Assembly (NCBI RefSeq): GCF_050947875.1
Contig: NC_134572.1
Location: 121,205,105-121,269,104, forward strand
Direction of reading: 5' to 3'
Length of the DNA: 64,000 bases
From: Dermacentor variabilis
Lineage: Eukaryota; Arthropoda; Arachnida; Ixodida; Ixodidae
Under the pieces are notes generated by a model. The model did no database searches. It saw only the letters and a list, made by a program, of their open reading frames with translations, and was not told where the DNA came from. Every line of letters begins with the position of its first letter. Position 1 is the first letter of the stretch. Shown here piece after piece: positions 34,803-43,947 of this stretch. Made by a program: the position numbers and the translations under genes.

Positions 34803-35824
34803 GGATTCTATTCCTCTTCTGCAGATTTACGGGCGAACCGTTTAGCACTTGCATAACGCACGACCGGTTTGCTGAAGGAAATAGCATTACAAATTGCTGC
34901 CCTGCTGAAAACAGACTAATTGACTCCCTTCCACCTATCCGTCTTGTCACGTCTTTCATGTGTTCGCAGTTTCTCAACCTCGTTATTATTTTGATAACAA
35001 TCTAATGGAGAGAAATGGATTTCGATGACCGCAACCCTCGCGTTGCTTTTATCGAGTTGAGCGCTACGCACGTAATCGTGCAGAGATAATCAAACATGAT
35101 TATTTTTAGAGGGAATGGAGATGAATCAAAGTTTGAACCTGCATGTAAATATAGAAGGGTATAGAAGAACAATACCTAAACCTTAGCTTTCTGCATGTTC
35201 AAAGGTGCTATATGAAATCTTTACAGAGGTTTTACACTGTATTGGGAAAAGTGGGTATGTTTTTTGTTAAATTTTTATCACAGAAGACCGACGGCATTGT
35301 ATTTGAAAAGAGCCGAACACCTCATAAATTTAAACGACTTTTATTGAACCTACAATAATACTAAAGGTTTTCAAAGCAGTGACATCACACTAAGGTACCA
35401 GCGCTGCGGTATTGGTACGAAATAAAGAAAAGAACCTTAGAATTACACTTTCTTAAATGATAATGAATTTAATATTGCAAATTTCGCAAGAAACCCTTTG
35501 AAAAAGTACTCTGTCACTCTAAACAAATATGCGGTTTTTCAATAGCGTTCAATCAAATTTAGGTGTCCATAGGTATATCAAGTGAACGAAAGCAGAAAGT
35601 GCTTGTGCTGTATACATTCGTTTGTTACATTTAGAAAACAAAACCCTTGCGAACTTTTACAGAAACGGCACGCATTGCTGGCTTTTCAGGTCAGCGACAG
35701 GACTTGGACCTAAGCTAAAGGAAATGTCGGAGGGCAAGAGAAAGGTTGGCGCTGCGTGCATGCCAAATAGGCGCGGTAAATAAGCACATCTAGGTAGTTA
35801 ACTAAGTGCAATCAATTTAGATTA
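34803..35824. other. AT-rich unassigned sequence
   Basis: No known repeat or coding feature seen. It may contain upstream or interrupted parts of the Tx1-like element at its left edge (34,803-34,980). Confidence 0.4.
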
Positions 35825-36020
35825 CATTCTAGTGTTTTACGTGCCAAAACCATGCCATGACCTCGAGGCACGTGTAGAGGGGGACTCCGTATTAATTTCG
35901 ATCACCTGGACTTCTGTAACGTGGGCCCAATGCACGGTACACGGGCGTTACTCCATTTCGCCAAACTCGAAATGTGGCCACCCCTGCCTCGATTCCGTCC
36001 CGCGCCCTCGGGTTTAGCCC
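35825..36020 (-). mobile_element. Tick tRNA-derived SINE copy
   Basis: Reads on plus as GTTTTACGTGCCAAAACCAT, a GGGGGACTCCGTATTAATTT block, ACCTGGACTTCTGTAACGTG, and CATTTCGCC followed by a damaged tRNA-like head. It is therefore oriented minus, like the other copies. Confidence 0.85.
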
Positions 36021-36125
36021 ACGTGTTCTCCAGCAACCGAAGGCACGGCAACCGAGCGCTTGTTCAACGCTGGTTCAAGGAAAACTGTCAGAGCCTGCGA
36101 CCGCCAAGCCTGCGACCAACGAGCA

Positions 36126-36299
36126 ATGTCGTACCGTCCTATAGGATGGCATCTGCGCTCGATGGTCCCTGTCGGGATCCTTATGGTCGTCATCGCTGCA
36201 GCCTTCGTCTACGCAATTCTGCACCGTGCCGGCACAGTGCTGTCTCGAAAAGGGAAGATATCGGCACGCTCGGGGAATGACACCCAATGGTGTTCTTGA
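36126..36299 (+). CDS. Small membrane-anchor open frame, unknown
   Basis: An ATG at 36,126 opens a 57-codon frame: a short basic N-terminus (MSYRPIGWHLRS), one strong hydrophobic segment (MVPVGILMVVIAAAFVYAIL, residues about 14-33) and a polar basic tail ending DTQWCS. This is the topology of a type II membrane anchor. Tick M13 peptidase (neprilysin-like) genes often start with such an exon, but nothing specific confirms that here. No good donor lies before the stop at 36,297. It sits between a SINE and a LINE fragment, so it may be a chance frame. Confidence 0.3.
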   Translation: MSYRPIGWHLRSMVPVGILMVVIAAAFVYAILHRAGTVLSRKGKISARSGNDTQWCS

Positions 36300-36329
36300 T
36301 CTTAATTGCAGCAGCCACTGGTCTTTCTT

Positions 36330-36985
36330 CAGTGTCATAATATCGGCGATCTCTCGTTGCTGGCAAATGTCACACTGAAACAATTGGCCGAATGGAGCAA
36401 GATCAACGCTCTCAAATTAAATGCAACAAAAACAAAATCTGTTATTTTTGCACCTCCCCAAAAACACCTGAGTGAAGACCTACTGTTACAGGTTGGCTCT
36501 GAAGTAATTGAAATTGTTCCTAACGTCAAAACTTTAGGTGTTATACTTATAAAAAATTAATGGGGAATGAAAATGTGGAACTTACTGCATCTCGTTTAGC
36601 CACAACTTGCGGCGTGCTTTGTAGACACCGTGAGACGATACCATATAAATTTAAGCTGATCCTTTATAATGCACTATTCTCATCTCATTTAATGTATTGC
36701 CACCTTGTCTGGGGTACCGTGCACGTCAAAGCAAAATATCAGTAAATTAGTACTTCTACAAAAAAAAAAAGGACGTTCTTCATATGGCAAACCAGCCATT
36801 CGACGCACATACATCTGAACTATTTTCGAAGTTTAATATCATTTCTCTAGCAAGTTTATATGAAGTTAACCTTGCCCGAAAATACCAGAGGTACTTTAAA
36901 TATAACAATGAATCGTTCTTGGGGTTGTGCAACCTAACAGAACCAACTGATATATCCTATAACATTAGGGAAAGAAAGAGACGGT
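36330..36985 (+). pseudogene. Reverse transcriptase C-terminal part of CR1/L2-like LINE
   Basis: Three consecutive segments in different frames (36,306-36,560; 36,560-36,745; 36,784-36,987) together cover the palm end and thumb of a LINE reverse transcriptase. The LNATKTK motif corresponds to the conserved LN-x-KT-K box and HLVWG to the thumb landmark. An A10 run near 36,760-36,770 coincides with the second frame change. It encodes no endonuclease and no catalytic Asp pair, so it is inactive. Confidence 0.75.
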
Positions 36986-37507
36986 AGCTAACACTCTCCC
37001 GTAAAATTATGGATAAAATCGTTTATGCAATCACGTCCCGTCCTTATTAAATGAACTTCATAAGAACGGTGTCGAGATAACTGACATTACTGGGAAAACA
37101 ATACGAGACTTCCTAATTCAAACTGAGTAATTATTTTTAAACGTTCCCTTGGCTAGGGGAAGTCGCTACATACCTCCTTAATTAAGTGGTTTTACGTTTT
37201 GATAACATTTTCGTATATAAGATATGACCTGCAAGACATTTGTGCATACCTTTATTTGCTATCTATGGTTTCGAATGTTAAGAGAATGTTATAAGATAAA
37301 TTTTTCAGCAATTGAAAATAATTATCAATATCTGTTATATACTGTATATTCATATGTGTCATTCGTACTGACTAACACATTGCTTTCTATCACTGATTGT
37401 ACATTTCGCCTTACACATTTTCGCCTATACATTTGTGCATTGCACAAACTAAAGTGTACAAACTTTATTATGCCCCCGTTGTCATGAATACGGGCAAGAA
37501 CCTTGGC

Positions 37508-37660
37508 CGCTATCTTGTACAAGTTCGAAAAGCCGACGTTCGGTTTCACCCCAGGAGATTGGACTAGATTGGCCAAGGCCGCAATATCGACGCAGCCTGG
37601 ATAATCGCGCGAGGCGAAATCGAACGTCGGCTTTACGAACGTGTACAAGATAGCAGCCTT
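37508..37660. repeat. Foldback (possible MITE) with about 43-base arms
   Basis: GGCCGCTATCTTGTACAAGT at the left and the complement of TGTACAAGATAGCAGCC at the right begin arms of about 43 bases with about five mismatches, enclosing about 65 bases. It interrupts the 3' untranslated region of the LINE. Target duplication not determined, so the superfamily is open. Confidence 0.6.
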
Positions 37661-37734
37661 TGTCAAGCTGCCAAAAAGCAACTTTTAGTTCTTGTTCCAG
37701 CGTTCATTTTTGTATATGAATGAATGCGAAATAA

Positions 37735-37735
37735 A

Positions 37736-37779
<44 letters not shown>
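37735..37779 (+). repeat. (ATTG)n LINE tail
   Basis: About eleven ATTG units directly after AATAAAG. Confidence 0.95.
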
Positions 37780-39169
37780 CTCGTCATACTGCCATGCAAT
37801 GATAATCTGTGCGAAACAGGCCTTCTAGTTTTGCCATGCGCCGAGGATGTTGCACCCTGAATGTGTCGTGCATCTGAGATTAACTATTCGTTGACAATAT
37901 GAGCTCCGGAGAGAAAGGTGGATTGTAAGTTTGCAAAAACGCGTTTTACCCAGAAGCAACAATGAAGACGTTAGTAAGGAAGTTAAGAAACGAAGCAAAG
38001 GTCCTCGGAGCCTTGCATCATAGTTGATCAGTCCCTAAATAGACACCAGCTTTTCTACAGTCCATGAAATCGGCAGCTAGACCTCAGTACCTTACTGCGA
38101 GACACGCTGTGTATTGTCTGATGAGCATGATTATGGCGAGATTTTGCATTTTGTGTCTCCCTTTCACTCCACCATGCGCCTCTTCCTGCCTTTAATTCCT
38201 TCCTTCTCTCTCGATTATGTAGCTGGAAGCATAAAGACGCCGCAAACAGTGAATGTTTAGGTTTAGCGGCAACGCGAAAGCGGAACCCGCAGACCGGTAT
38301 ACTCAACCGGCCGAGCGGAACACGCACCAGACGTTGCAGTTTCCCTTAACTACCCCAATTTGAACTGTTGCGGTTTTAGCGCATAGAAAATGGCATTACA
38401 GTGTAGGCCTACACGCGTGAAGTGGATGTGTCAAAGTTAACAGAGACGGTGCAATTGTCACGGAGATTATCACGAAGGCGGTGCAATTATAACGTCTTGC
38501 AAATCCAAAATTAGGTATTTAGATGAGGCAAACCACATGGCGTACAAAAGAATGCAAACAGCTAAACAACATAACGCGAAATGACTACAATATAAAGCAA
38601 GCAAGGCTTGGTCCTGTGGGCACACAAATATGATTTGGTACGCTAGTTCTAAAACTACGTATATTTAAAACAATATATATTTTTAAATATTCCATTAAAA
38701 GCCGTGTTTTAAAGCAATGGCTGAGAGTGACATACCTACACGCGAGAAATGCTGTGGAGGCTGTCGGCGCTTGTATGCATGAAGTAATTTTCATAGAGAA
38801 AACACAAGCGTTATGCAGCTGCAACACGACTAATTCCATGTCCACGTTTAAACTTTGGCTTAATACTGTGAGTGGCACTCTCCGAACAAGAGGTATCCAC
38901 ACATGGCGTACGTGAATGAAGGATGCATTGATGCAGATTATACGGCACCTGCATGTCACGCATTGCGCTGAGCAACGTTTACTTCTTTGGATGAAGGTGC
39001 AGAGTGGACCTGTAATTTACCCACTTAGGGAGAAGACTGCCGAGCGAGAGTTGTCTTAGCAACCAAAAAAACTATTTAGAGCTCAGAATTTGCGAAACAG
39101 AAAGAAATACAGACGCCAACCACAGGGTTCTATACTCTGCTCTGAAAGCACACCATGCGACCGCTTTGG
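37780..39169. other. Unassigned spacer
   Basis: No recognised repeat or protein family. A 124-codon frame on minus (38,585-38,959) and a 90-codon frame (38,055-38,327) have unremarkable composition and no splice context. Confidence 0.45.
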
Positions 39170-39480
39170 CATTCTGCCACCATCGGAATACAGACGCAGC
39201 CGTTGGGAATAGACCCTGTAACCTCATAATCGACGGCGGGAAGCACTAGTCTATGTGTCCACCATGGCGGCCAACGGGTCATAAAACAAATGGAGGGGGT
39301 GGCAGAAATCTGAGAAATTCCCCACTTGCAGTAAACGAAAAATAAATTGAATTCTTTGGTTCTAAGTGCCCAAAAAGTATTATATGAATATGAGGCTCGT
39401 AGCAGCTCGGCCTCAGGCTTAATTTTGACCACTGGAGTTCACCGAACGTGCACCTACATATAGGTGCACAAGCGTTTGTG
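39170..39480 (-). mobile_element. Tick SINE pieces in scrambled order
   Basis: 39,170-39,290 matches the tRNA-like head (CCATCGGAATACAGACGCAG..., CACTAGTCTATGTGTCCACC, ATGGCGG). 39,345-39,480 matches the tail half (TTTTGACCACTGGAGTTCAC, then GTGCACCTACATATAGGTGC). The head lies to the left of the tail, the reverse of an intact copy in this orientation. Either two partial copies adjoin or one copy was rearranged. Confidence 0.6.
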
Positions 39481-39531
39481 TGCTCCACCTCCATCAAAAA
39501 TTTGGAGTACGCTTACGCTTCGCCTTTATAA

Positions 39532-40083
39532 GGCTACGTTCACACTTGGGAAACCGCAAGCGGACGGAAAAGCCAAAGCGGCCGGATAATCTTTTTCGCG
39601 CGTGTATAAAACGTTTACATTTGTTTTGCCACTGCAGCGGAAAGCACTTCCGCGTTCGCCCACATCTATCTAGTTTGCGTAAGTTTGTGCGCGTGGTGGC
39701 ACTGTTCATCACACTATTTCAAGACATACGTTCACTGACCCATCATTTAGTAAAAGCTACTATTACGCGCAACTGCGCGTGTCGTTTTTAACTTTCGTCT
39801 ACCATGGAAGATAAACAAGACAGTTTCGATAGCTTTAGCTAGTTGCTTTTCCTAAAAATAGACAATGAGCAACGAAAAATGTTAAATTTTACGACCGGAT
39901 GTTTACATGCGACTGCAGCTTCCGGTAAAGCGGAACGTCTTTCCGCTTCGCCTGGGCGAAAAATCGGTCCGAGACCGATTTTTTGGCCGCCTAGTTTTCC
40001 GCCCGTTTCTCCACCTAGGCGGGCGGATTTTGTCAAGTTTTTTTCCGCTTCCGCCTGCTCCGAGACCAAGTGTGAACGCAGCC
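39532..40083. mobile_element. PIF/Harbinger-type MITE with TAA target duplication
   Basis: Terminal inverted repeats GGCTACGTTCACACTTGG and, complemented, GGCTGCGTTCACACTTGG, flanked by TAA at 39,529-39,531 and 40,084-40,086. A 3-bp TAA/TTA-type target duplication and 552 non-coding bases fit a Harbinger-type MITE. Internally there are Lys/Arg-like GC-rich stretches and a further CGGTCCGAGACCG palindrome. The flanks join into a continuous tick repeat when it is removed, supporting the boundaries. Confidence 0.75.
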
Positions 40084-40589
40084 TAAGGGTGGAACGCGAT
40101 ACATTTCAAAGATCCCTGACTGATGGTCACGCTTCCCTGAAAACGCAGCTTTCTTGCGGATGCGCGGAGGCGAAAGCGATGGTGTTGTTGCAAGGAACCG
40201 AGCGAATCCCAACCCTCGGAAGAGGGGCTTGTGTTTGAGTTTCTGCGAAACAGAATTATGTTTTAAAGCAAAAGCTTTACGACGCCAGCCAGCGAGCCAT
40301 TTCGCCTCGTCGCACCGTATGCCGTATGCCATATGCCGTGGCGGACGAACAACCTTGGGCCACCGTTGCCTAGCAACGCCGAAGCCGCGCTACAACAGAT
40401 GGCGCCGCCGTTGACGCCACTGCCGTCGCCTCTCGCTCCACCAGATGTGCTCCGCTGGTTAGAGGGAGAGGAGGTGTCGCCTCGCGGGGGTTATATATAT
40501 ATATATGCGCTTCGCCTCAGTGTATTTAGTCGTTATGGAGAGCGCGAAAGAGACGCAACAACGACAGTGTCGCGAAGAGAGTGTACCGC

Positions 40590-41262
40590 GGCCCTCTTTG
40601 CTGTCTTTCGGGGAATTTTGTGGGGTCCTTGACGCGGGGCAAACCTTTGTACACAAATGACCTCGACGGCGCCGCGGACAGTGCTGCCGCGCGGCCGCCA
40701 CGCCTGACGTCACACCTGCATATGTCGCGTCGTCTTCCCACGCTCGGATGACAAAAGCCGATTAGTTATGGTCAGAGTGCTTTTGTGTACGGAGTGTTGA
40801 CGCGACCATTTCTTGACCCCTTGAACTCTGCCGCTTATTGGATGATGTCGGCTTGCCTGATTGGTCGGAGTAACGAAGTAACCCATTGGTGAAGAAGCCT
40901 GCGCCTCCCGCCGGTCCGCGGGTCCCTTGGATGCTGGGGAAACTTATTTAAGGAATAGTTTGGGGTAGTTTTAGAGTGAGCAAGTAGACCGCAGCAGACA
41001 CGGCGCAACTTCACCAGGGGAGACCAGGCCGGTCAGGCAGGCCGACGACGACGGGTATGACATCGTTTTGCTTGTAGATATTTTGTACAGTTTAAACTTA
41101 AGGTAAATACCAAGAGAACAAATCTAGTTGTTCAAATGCTACTCTCGTCGTCGTACCTGCGGATTTGGACTTGCCCTTGCCAGAGCTCATCCCCATTCTT
41201 CTTCCGTCTCCCCGGTGAGTTGATGCGTCTGATATCTCACGGCTGCGTCACTTCGCTACAAC
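40590..41262 (+). mobile_element. Possible solo LTR
   Basis: The segment starts TGTACCGCGG and ends CTACAACA, has a TATA-like CTTATTTAAGGAA (about 40,947) followed by a transcript-leader-like stretch and an A-rich polyadenylation-like region near 41,100-41,130, and separates two parts of a dispersed repeat. These are LTR features. I could not find a clean target duplication (flanks GAGAG and GAACG agree at three of five bases), and no internal retrotransposon genes are present. An alternative is that this is simply part of the surrounding repeat. Confidence 0.35.
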
Positions 41263-41408
41263 AGAACGAAGCGAGGAAGAGGCAACGCGCTCAAGAGACG
41301 CCAGAAGAACGCGCCGTACGACTCGAGAAGCGTCTTAACGAAGATGCCGCTAGAATAAGTCGTGCGACGTCCGGAGTGACTCTTCAACTGCGAAAGAGAC
41401 CGCATTGA
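41263..41408 (+). pseudogene. Basic coiled-coil-like open frame in dispersed repeat
   Basis: The frame reads NEARKRQRAQETPEERAVRL, then EKRLNEDAARISRATSGV and ends at 41,408. It is strongly helical and basic with an ETPEER repeat-like motif that I associate with repetitive tick open frames. The upstream part near 40,535 (MESAKETQQRQCREE) may be its original N-terminus, separated by the LTR-like segment. Function unknown. Confidence 0.35.
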
Positions 41409-41480
41409 GTTCTCGAGAGCGTCGGAATGAGACGTTGCGTAGACGTTACCTAGCCTAGTCGTTACCTGAATAGTGTGTCT

Positions 41481-42129
41481 TGTCGTGTCTATACAATAGA
41501 GCTAAACCAAACACTTAACCACAAGCGTAGCCACGCAGCTCTTGCTTTCGCAATTCAACTAGGATTAACCAAAGGTAAACCACAGGCAATTTTTTTTTTG
41601 CATACTCAGATTACAATCGGACGCTATCATGTCCGTAGGTTGTATTTAGGTAGAACATTACGATTGTTGTGGCGTATATATTTACATTGAGGAATTCAAT
41701 TGGTTCAGTAACGCCTCTGCGCCACGCGGAGTGCCTGCGTGGTTGGAGTCCGGAATGATTTTTACGCCACAGCACGTCAAACACCGAAATCGGACTTTTC
41801 GCGAGACTAAGTCCTTAACGATATAGCGTTAAAATGCAGCCGCCCACGGCACATGAAAAGCCCGCCACTTGGTGATCAGTAGCGCAACGCCTAAGGTACA
41901 CTGATACAACTGCGAGTAAAATCACCCTTAAGAAGTGTTTCTCGTACAGTTTTCTCGAAGACCTAGATAAACAGGTCGCCTCATGTTGATTGATCAGCTG
42001 TAGCAGACCTAGTGTACTGGCGACTACTATGCACAAATTATTATTTTTTTATCAAGCAAGCCTGTTTCTTTCTTGTTGGGGGGGGGGGGGGGGGGTGTCG
42101 AGGGAGTAGTGGAAAGGATAGGAAGGTCT
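41481..42129. other. Unassigned sequence with an 18-G run
   Basis: No coding feature. 41,700-41,800 may be repeat-derived. A run of 18 G residues lies at 42,078-42,095; frames rich in Gly or Pro here are artefacts. Confidence 0.5.
42078..42095. repeat. Poly-G run
   Basis: Eighteen consecutive G residues, directly visible; it lies just before the U module of copy B. Confidence 0.97.
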
Positions 42130-42737
42130 GCCAGCAATGTCGCTCTGTTCTTTTCAAGTTTAAAAAATTCACCGACGATAATTATGCTCCCTAACGCGAT
42201 ATTTGAGCGCAGCTCTATAAGTGCTTTCATTTTGCGACGTAATGACTGACTCGGGCAATCTGTCTCGTGCGGCGCACCACAAACAGGAGAAATTTGGGTG
42301 TGACGGCCCTCGCTAATTGAGAGTGTTGGCGGCAGCGCGTGGGTGACCAGTGGGTGCGATTCGCAGTAGCCGCCGAAGACAGACCTCTGCTCACGGACGC
42401 CTTGTGTCAATGTATGGCATCGGTGGACGTGCTCACCGCGTGCTATCGCTGAACAGACGGCGGCGCGCTACTCTGGCGCCATCTCGTAGCGGTCGTCACC
42501 GCAGAGCCCGTCTTGCGCAGTACTACGCTTTTCTTCTGACGCTTTCGTCATACCCCCCTCTTCCACTTTCCGGCTCATGCTTTCACTAAAGGCCGTTATG
42601 TTTAGTGGTACCGGCCGGGGCGCTTTTCATTTATATTTTTCTTTTAACCCTTACATAATGTATGTAGACTACTCCTTCGATTTCCCCCTCGCGCTCTGTT
42701 TCATCTCCCGCTGCGCTGCACGTTGGCTCTTTCATCG

Positions 42738-42912
42738 TTAAATTATGCGGTTTTACGTGCCGAAACCGCATCTGATTGTGACGCATGCCGTAGTGGGGTA
42801 CTCTGAAAATTTGGACCACCTGGGGTTCTTTAACATGCACCTAATTATAAGTATACAGTTTTTTATTGCATTACGTAGACATCGAAATGCGGTCGCCGTG
42901 ACCGGTATTCAG
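42738..42912 (-). mobile_element. Tick tRNA-derived SINE inserted in copy B
   Basis: Reads on plus as GGTTTTACGTGCCGAAACCG, GACGCATGCCGTAGTGGGG, ACCACCTGGGGTTCTTTAAC and CATCGAAATGCGGTCGCCGT, a recognisable but tRNA-head-truncated SINE in minus orientation. Copies A and D lack it at the matching place (near 24,058 and 51,257), so it is a later insertion. Confidence 0.85.
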
Positions 42913-43222
42913 TACTTCCTTGTGCTAGTTCCCTCTGTAATGCAGGACTCGAAAGACGCCGTTGCTCAATGCAAGAACGGGCGCGTAAAGGCAGCTCCCC
43001 ATTGAGCGCTCTTACAGGCGTTCCGTGGGGCATCGCTCTGGCCGTCCTAGATTGAACGAGAGCGTCCAGCCACACGAGCGGCACGTGGACAAGCGCTGCG
43101 TGATCTGCGCTCATCGAGCCGAGTGCGGCGACAGCGAGATCTCGTGTCTTGAGCGCGACATCCTCATCGTCGACGCCGGGGGACGAAACGACAGGAAAAC
43201 GCTGGACATGGGGCGGCCTTAA

Positions 43223-43947
43223 GGGGAAGCTTTAGCTCGGGTGCTCCTATCTGTATACATGTAAAAGGAGAACTCGTTTCTCTCGGCAATCACGGGCACC
43301 GAATTTGACAAGTTCTGTTGCATTAAAAGAAAAAACTTAAAGACTATTGACTGTCGGTTTTAAATTTCTGACTGAGGCCGCCAATCATTTTATTAGGAAT
43401 TGGCACAAATCAAAAATTTTTCAGCAAATGAAGCTATCAAGTTTCCAACTTTGTAACTCAGAACAGAAAAACGATATCACAATTCTGTGAATTGCATCTG
43501 ATCGTATATCTAAAGCGGACAAAATGAGTATGTTATACACATGAATCTAAAAAATAAGTAATATGAAAATACTGCTTTTGCAGAACCCTTGTACACAACG
43601 TAAAGAATTGACGTTAGAAATAAATTGACATATCGAATTAGCCCGCTTTGAATGATCTAATGGAGGCCGTTGACACAAGCGCGATCTCTTCTCTTTGTGC
43701 AAAGCTATTCATTTGTAAACTTTGTGCTTCTATATTTTTCGAACTCTCGCATACTTGACATTTTTTAACAAAATTGAGGCACTAAATAGAAATTCCGCTT
43801 CCAACAGTCTCTAGAATTCATCTTTCTTTATCAGATGCAACAAATATCATTAAAGCGGTCGAGGGGTTATCTCAGAAAAGCGCTTTTTGCGTTTTAGATG
43901 TATTTGAATTCGCCGCATCGGAGTTGAGCCCGAGCTAAAGTTTCCTC
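43223..43947. mobile_element. TTAA-specific (piggyBac-like) non-autonomous element
   Basis: 725 bases with terminal inverted repeats GGGGAAGCTTTAGCTCGGG and, complemented, GAGGAAACTTTAGCTCGGGC, flanked by TTAA at 43,219-43,222 and 43,948-43,951. The intact pre-insertion site (GCCTTAAGAG) is present at 51,576 and 59,487 in sister copies. Precise TTAA targeting is the signature of piggyBac-like transposases. The terminal triplet GGG/GAG differs from the usual CCC, so the superfamily is inferred from the target. It has no coding domain. Confidence 0.8.

Larger units (their letters stand above)
36306..37779 (+). mobile_element. CR1/L2-like LINE, 5'-truncated, with ATTG-repeat tail
   Basis: Coding begins inside the reverse transcriptase, just after where the YADD motif would be: TLKQLAEWSKINALKLNATK, SVIFAPPQ, then VKTLGVIL. 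After a frame change it gives the thumb region (ATTCGVLCRHRETIPYKFKL, LMYCHLVWG) and, after another, SELFSKFNIISLASLYEVNL and a C-terminal tail with stops near 36,985-37,130. A 3' untranslated region follows to AATAAAGATTG and a tandem ATTG tail, a common end of CR1/L2-type LINEs. The tail and coding part belong to one copy. A small foldback (37,508-37,660) lies in the 3' untranslated region. Confidence 0.75.
39500..41480 (+). repeat. High-copy tick dispersed repeat, interrupted twice
   Basis: Starts GTACGCTTACGCTTCGCC (39,508), is broken by the MITE at 39,532-40,083, resumes AGGGTGGAACGCGAT and continues through GAGTTTCTGCGAAACAG (40,236), TTATATATATATATGCGC (40,490) and a short reading frame beginning MESAKETQQRQCREE (40,535). 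It appears interrupted again by an LTR-like segment (40,590-41,262) before a basic, helical frame (41,263-41,408). I recognise the blocks as repetitive tick sequence but cannot name the family. Sequence from 41,409 to about 41,800 may also belong to it. Confidence 0.5.

Noticed and set aside
42027..42200. Gly- or Pro-run protein
   Set aside because: Caused by the 18-base G run.
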